NCBI GenBank assembly: GCA_963969345.1
Contig: OZ017768.1
Coordinates: forward strand, 3,992,718 to 4,056,717
DNA length: 64,000 bases
From: Turbatrix aceti
Lineage: Eukaryota; Nematoda; Chromadorea; Rhabditida; Panagrolaimidae
Direction: 5' to 3'
Part shown: positions 57,587 to 64,000 of the stretch, in pieces
How the letters are laid out: each line of letters begins with the position of its first letter
How positions within the stretch are numbered: position 1 is the stretch's first letter
Notes under the pieces: generated by a model
What the model saw: only the letters and a program-made list of their open reading frames with translations
What the model was told of the DNA's origin: nothing
Database searches by the model: none
Program-made: the position numbers and the translations under genes

Positions 57587-60500
57587 GACTGGAATGAAGC
57601 CAGAGGAGTCTTCTGAAATGAAATGTATTACCCAACGTCAACTTGTCCTGCCAAAACATCCTCCCACCCCTCTTGCGCGCGAAAAATGACAACTAGGCAT
57701 CCAGGAGGGGGAAAAAAGAGACGAAAAACATATTTAGCAGCGTCTCAAAACAAAAACAAGTGCCGTTTAAGGCAGACTCGTGGTGGGCATACGGAATGAC
57801 GTGCCACATGCACACACGGAGAATCCGAAGAGTTCGGCGAAGACATTGTCGGCAAAAACGGTCCTTCCCGAAAAAATAGCAACACGAACCCCCCAGACAT
57901 GTGTCACTTGCAATCGGATATTTATGTGCTCACCATTCGATTTGCTTCCAAATAAAGAGTGTTCCAAAAAAATCCTAATGACTCAGACACGCGAAAGCGA
58001 AGGTGGAAACGAAGGAGGAGGCGAAGGAGGAGGGCCAAAAACTACAAGTGCCCAAGCCACGAGGTCTTCTTCTCTTTTTTTTCTTCTTCCCACGTTAACA
58101 AATCCGAACCTACCCTCACCTCGGGGATTATCCTACTCTCGTTATTCTTAGCACAAACCAAAAAACAGCAAAGAGAGGCCCTTGAACGGCCTTGAGCTGC
58201 CATGTGCCCTTTTTTGGATGTTCTTTGTAACCACGCCCGATTTGTTAATTGGATTCCTTAAGGAAACCTCTGGTAAGCCCCAAAGCCAGAAGCCATGCCA
58301 GGTGTTGGTTAACCTTTTGGCAATATCGAAACTAGACAGACGCGGAATCAAAAAGAAATCAAACTTGCAAGAACACGCAAGCACACCCGACGTCGGCATT
58401 AACACCGGTAAATCACCTGGGAATATTAAAAAACAACATAAAAAAAAAGTTAAAAAGTACGTATTGCAGAAAACCTTCCTATTCCAAAGAACCGTATTTT
58501 CTTGAAACACTCAAACACAATCCAGCTACAGTATACCTCAGTGCCAAAAATACAATGCAAGTCGGTCGGCAGCCGCGTATGTTTGTTTGTTCGTTCGTTC
58601 GTTCGACGCATAATGAACTCGACAAACAATGAGGCATGCAGAATCCCGCAGAACGGCGTTTTTTTGCTTCAACGCCAAAAAAACAAAGAAAAAAAGGACA
58701 GCCATATAGAGTTCTAGAAAAGCACCTGGACTGCTCCTGGCAGAAAGTAATTAATATGTAAACTACTGCAACGTATGTAAACACGAATGCTGTCGTAATA
58801 GCCCTCCCCAGCCGTTCGTTAATGAGCCAGACCACCGCAGGTTTGAAGTTTGGACCGTATCTTATCCCCCGGGAGGCACACAGTATACACTTGTTTATTG
58901 GGATCCATGCAAAGTCATCACACCTAGCAGCAAACTTCACCAGACGCCAAAAAACCCTCCCTTCGAGGAAAGAAAGAAAGCAAGCAACAAATCTGAACTC
59001 CAAAAACCAAAGCTTCGGTGGTGGCACGGTAAACACGTCGTATAAACAAGGCCCGGTGACCCGAGGAAAAAAAACATGATATGTTTATGCCCGTAAATAT
59101 GTATGTATCGTGAATCAGGAATCCTGTCCTGTCAAAAAGGTTTTTTAAAACTGACATGCCGGGTTTTAAAAAACCGAACACCGCCGCCGCCGGCAGACCG
59201 ACCAGTCAGTCCTTTTACGGTAAGAAAAAGACAAAAGGTCCAGTCATGGCATTCTTATAACCGAGAACCCAGGTGCTGGATGATAAACAACCTGCAGCAC
59301 AAAAAGCGTTCCCGTTCCTGGGAAGGCGAAAAAAGTTGTAATATGTAAATAAATAAACAAAAATGCAGAAGACAATTGAGTCTTTCAAAAAAAATGCGAC
59401 CTTTACTCCATCGATGCTCCCCCGCAGGACACGTGCCCAGTCAGCCGCACGCACTACGATTACGCTAATAAAGCTGTCTAAAAAATGAAAAGTTTCGGAG
59501 AAAAGACCGAACACATAGAACATAGTAGTACGATAATATGCGTTCCGCCGTGGCCAGACTAGAGTATATGTAGAACGGGTCTATTTGTCAAATACGAACG
59601 ACACAACACGACAACGGTCGTGGTCTCGGTCGTCTATTGTCTCGCAGGGCCATTTTCATAATTTGGAACCAACCGCTGGCCTCTGATGACGCCATATTTA
59701 TAAAAAAAAATAAAGACTTCACCGCTGCGGTGAAACACATGGAATTGGTTTGGGCAATTCCGAGGCACGACGTCAAAAAGGTGGGCATATACGCTCCCTT
59801 CTTCCGCCATGCATAACAAATTGCCCCACGAATCACAAACGAGGATCCACATCCACATCCCTATGGCCAGGCGACCGCTTATATGGTCCTCCCCCACGAA
59901 AAAGCCGCTTGTCGGCACTTACTCCCTACAACGCCAGAAATCACGGTTAAGAAAACGCTTTGTTTTTCAGTTTCACATCCGAGGCAGGGCTCAGCTGAAC
60001 ATTTGCACCCAGAAAAGGGACGCAGAGCTCTCTAAGGTACCCTTTAAGCTAAAAGCGTTCAAAAAATCTCGAGAATATCACGAAAAGCGTTCCTCGAAGC
60101 AACATCGTTCGACGAGTCCAACCATGAAAGAAATCTCGCCTCCGATCTCGGGATTCTGATCAAATTCGATTAACAGGTTCCAAAGCAAGTTGTTTACGGT
60201 TGCTTATCGAGATTTACAAATCCAAAAAACACAGCATGCACCCGGCGGAGGCGCGGATAATCAGATAATAGCACGAAGGAGGAAGCGACGAAGGCACCCG
60301 CGGTAGTATAACTTATTATAATGCTACATAAACACACAAAAATAAGGCATAATTAATTAGATTCTGTCTTGTCTATGGTTTTGGGTGCATAACACGTTGG
60401 TAGTGACCCTAAAATAACCAAATAACCTTTGTAGAACGGGAATGAAAAAAGAGGACATAGTATAAGGAAGGATGATTCAAAGTGCTATGTACCTACGCTT

Positions 60501-63500
60501 TTGTCAGCAGCGTACATGCTACCTGACTGATTCATTGACAACACAAGATTGAGTCACTTTGTTGTCACTTATGCTACTTTTCCTCCTGGGAGACGACGTA
60601 AGAGCTCAAAGAGCTTCAAAACATATCAGAGGTCAAATTGGCCGGCAATGAAAAAAAAAACAGACCACGCACGCAATAAGAATTCAATTCTGCTCTTTGC
60701 AGTCTGATCCGCCCTCCGCCCTCCGAACTCCAGACTCTGAACCGATAACTGAGATTTTGTGGAGTGCCAGACAACTTTTAGGCATCGCAGAACACAAAAC
60801 TCATGAAATGAGCAAACTCGGAGGGCTCATCAAAATGCCGCCCGAATTTGGTTTCTGCTGCAAAAACTCGGCCACCACATGACGCCACAACAACAACGAA
60901 GGAGACGACAAAGGCAAAGGATCAGATGACAGCTGCGCCTCGATATTCAACGCGGCTTCCTTCCTGCGCCAAATTATGCCTCCTGGGCGGCATCCCGACC
61001 TTTCACCGGAGCTACAACTTTTAAAAACTGAAACTGAAACTCGAACTCTCGCACTTCCGCCAAAACAATTAGTTGGTGCAGGAGATTGGAGATTTCAGAA
61101 AATTCCTGGAATCCTGGAAGACGGTCTGCAAATCATTCACAGAGCATCCGGAGAAAGTTTTATGGAGATCCAAAAAACCAAGCAAACTCATTTCCGACCA
61201 CTCATCACGCAAAAAACAGATTCATCCGTATTTTGAGTTCTGCATCCATCGCATCCGACCTGGGAAAGAAAGATCGCAGCTACATATCTATATACAATTG
61301 GGGGCGTACTCGTGAGAATTAAGTTGAAATAAGCACTGAACTTTACGCAGCCTGGCACTCGTGCAATTATGCAGTGAAATACGTACTACAACTACGGTGC
61401 GTTATTAATGGCAGCCTTTTCATTCTCATTTCCATGCAAAAGGGTAACGGAGATGGCCAAAAGGGTTCCTGAAGGTGCCATAGATCGACCTACTTCCGAC
61501 ACGGCATTTGAATACACCGCGGGAAACCAGGCTATCACGAGCACGTTCGAAGGGTTTTTTTTTCAACAAACAAACAAACATGAATGCATACATACATATA
61601 CGGACGAGGTGGGGGAGTACGTGAACAACGTAAGGATTTTTGCACGAGTTCCCAGCAGAGACATCATATTTGAAAAATATGAATCTTTGAGTAGTGTTCA
61701 CTCATTAAGCAAAAACTTTTTTCTCACGCCGTCACGTTTCTTCTCTCAGGGGAACGAACGAAAGAACGAACAAACACTAGTTTAGCAGCGCTAAAAGTGA
61801 CCACAGTTCATCTCTTTTTTTTGATCCAGATGAAAAATGTTAAAAAAAATGGGGTACGTCATGTCAGATTTGCAGCAACTTAAAATGCACAAAATTCCTG
61901 AATTCTCTGGAAATGAAGGTGTTGCAGAAAGCCCTAGATGGGCTTATCTGCAGCAGTCTGTACAGATTCGTTTATCCGTGCCGGGTTGGGACGTCAGAAA
62001 GGTCTCGACGGCGGGCTTCAATCCTGCGCAGGGCACTCTAATTGCTATAGCGGTCATCGTGGATTTTCTCCGCCCAAGGCTCAAGAAAAACGCTAGCCGG
62101 CCGTCTACGCAAAAGAAAATCGCAGGGACGAAAATGGCATTCAATTAAATTTCGCTTACCATGTTTTTGTTGTTGTTGTTGATTCGACGGGAATCCAAAA
62201 AGAGAGACGACGACTTGGAGGAGGAGTGAGTATTGACTAATTTAAAATAATTATTTCAGGCCACGATGTCGGGATATTTTTAGTACTCGGCAAATTAGGG
62301 CAGTGGCCGGAGATTAAGATTTTGTGAAGGAAGCTCGGACGCTCGAATGTATAATACAATTGACAGCGAAAAAGGTCACCTGCAAATGAAACTATAATCT
62401 CTTTTTTCTCGTCTGCAGAATGAACGAACGAAACAAACGAGCGCGACGTGATTTCCGTGAACAAAATTCAACTGGCGTCAGTCGGAACGGGGGGGGACAT
62501 TCGAACGCGAAAAAGAAGCCAGGTCGCCCCGTGCTCTGCAATGTGCCAAAACTGCATTCTCACATATAAAAAGGGGGGGAGAAGATGGTTAATCACCCGG
62601 TTAAGCCCCCGAGTGCCATCGGGAAAGGCTTATCATTGGGACACCAACCGTCAGGGGAGGTGAACGAAAAGAAAACTAAAATAAAAAAACTTCGCAAAAA
62701 AATTGTAAACGCGGGAAGGGACATGAACACACACGTCAGAATCAGGAAACGTCAGAAATCGAAAACGAAAACGCGTCCGTTTCGTTCCGTTCCGATTCGA
62801 GAGTAGGTACCCCGAGACTGGCATCCGGCAGACCAGACTGGTAGTAGCTCCCGGGGAAATGAAAGAAATTGAACCAAACAACAACAAAAAAAAGTCGCAG
62901 GAAAGCAGCAGAGTACGTGCGTAAGTAATTTAACGGCTCAGAGGTAGCGTGAAATGCCGGAAAATATCTGGGGACAAAACAGCAAAAAAATGCTGGCAGG
63001 TTTAGCGAGAAACGTTTGGTAACAAATTATTTTATATGTATGTATGTATGTTAGCGCGAACGAACGTCACCATCACGACAACACACGTCAAGCGTAATGG
63101 AGTCTACAGGACGACATGTTACTCTGTCAAACCGCCTGGAATTCTGAGAAACATAATTTGAAGCCAAGCTATTGTTTCTGAATACATAGCTCAGAGCTCA
63201 ACCTCGTGTTTTGTCTGTGACTGTAATGTGAGTCAGATTACGGCACACGGCACAGCACGGCACTTTTTAGAAAATAATAGTAAACTTTTTTTTTGCGTAG
63301 CCTGATTTTATTACTTTGATTTCATTAATTTGTGAATATATACAATTTGTAAGGTATTTGAATGTCTGACGACAAATAATTGTTGACTTCGCCGTTGCAT
63401 AAACACGGATATAAAGATGCAAAAAGTATTATATTTATTTATTTAAAAAAAAATTGTTGTATACACAAAAAATTATTTAGAATGCCAAATGTCTGTCGCG

Positions 63501-64000
63501 CGCGTCACTCAAATGGATTAAAAGTTCAAAAACATTTCAAATAGACGCCAGTCTGCAGCGCTGCAGTTTGTATCATCACTTGAAACTATTAAAGACCATG
63601 GATGGACTTCAAGCCACCAAAGTAGAAAAATAATCGTTTTCGTTTCTTACTTAGAGTGGCATCCTACCGTAAGACACGAGTGTGAACAGTAGTTATGTAT
63701 ATATTTACGGTAGTAGCTATTATTGGCCGAAATTTAGCAAACAAAATGGCAGTCTCTTAAATTTCAGGCCAGGAGAGAAAAATGAGCTACTCAAACATCA
63801 CAGGAAAAGACCGGCACATCATCTTATGTACAGACTGACTGAGCAAACCCCGGTCAATGGCCCCGAACAGTTTAGAAGACACAAAAACAATGCCGCCGCC
63901 AAAGAGGCCACCTCCCACTTTCTATTATACCTGCCTGACGCATTTCGAGTGTTGTTTTTTTGAGTTAAAATATTATTTTTTCCGGTCTGCAGAGCATGGC
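57587..64000. other. Gene-poor right end, 6.4 kb
   Basis: No gene is supported. Short tetranucleotide runs occur at about 58584-58605 (TTCG/TTTG), 61564-61580 (ACAA) and 63038-63052 (TATG). Open frames such as 59036-58479 (-) and 61837-62148 (+) lack domain features and splice context. Confidence 0.45.

Noticed and set aside
58479..59036. 185-residue hydrophobic minus-strand frame upstream of the neuropeptide receptor
   Set aside because: The hydrophobic stretches come from A/T-rich DNA; no TM pattern of a known family and no exon neighbours.
62000..62050. Possible tRNA B-box (GGCTTCAATCC)
   Set aside because: It does not fit GGTTCRANNCC without a gap, and no A-box or cloverleaf can be drawn upstream.
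61837..62148. 103-residue plus-strand frame
   Set aside because: No recognisable motif, no conserved neighbours; kept as non-coding.
1..64000. CRISPR arrays, bacterial operons, integrated viral genes
   Set aside because: No regular spacer-repeat pattern, no operon-like spacing of intronless genes and no viral protein signatures were seen.

Overview
This window is nuclear DNA of a nematode. The genes are intron-rich. Most introns are 45-80 bp and AT-rich, with GT donors and TTTTCAG or TTTTTAG acceptors. A tandem array of Srg-superfamily chemoreceptors, a family known only from nematodes, points the same way, as does a Crumbs-type gene with the three EGF repeats of C. elegans EAT-20. I cannot name the genus. 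No prokaryotic, viral or CRISPR features were found.

Layout. 361-1978 (+): last two exons of a proline-rich, Gly/Arg-tailed protein. 2932-5074 (-): complete Polo-like kinase. 6098-8455 (+): complete COP1-type RING/coiled-coil/WD40 ubiquitin ligase, convergent with a two-pore-domain potassium channel at 8486-10962 (-) whose stop codon is only 30 bp away. 10.9-16.2 kb: no resolved gene, but several coding-like pieces that may be 5' exons of the channel. 16257-18207 (-): mitochondrial NADP isocitrate dehydrogenase. 19114-20376 (-): unrecognised two-exon protein. 20998-21401: a short hAT-like element with an 8-bp target duplication. 21704-34511 (+): eight tandem Srg-like receptors (one frameshifted) plus a decayed fragment. 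35130-38543 (-): EAT-20/Crumbs-like protein. 46267-48262 (-): EGF-repeat membrane protein, 5' end open. 50902-52932 (-): Ras-like protein with degenerate nucleotide-binding motifs and a terminal CaaX box. 55672-57586 (-): FMRFamide-receptor-like GPCR. Large stretches (38.5-46.3, 48.3-50.9, 52.9-55.7 and 57.6-64 kb) hold no gene I can support.

The housekeeping genes (kinase, ligase, dehydrogenase) do not form a pathway. The only functional cluster is the chemoreceptor array. Its members share one exon-intron design, and their upstream sequences fall into two conserved classes. Exon structures were derived by hand from splice sites, reading-frame phase and family similarity; in each complete gene model the phases close exactly.
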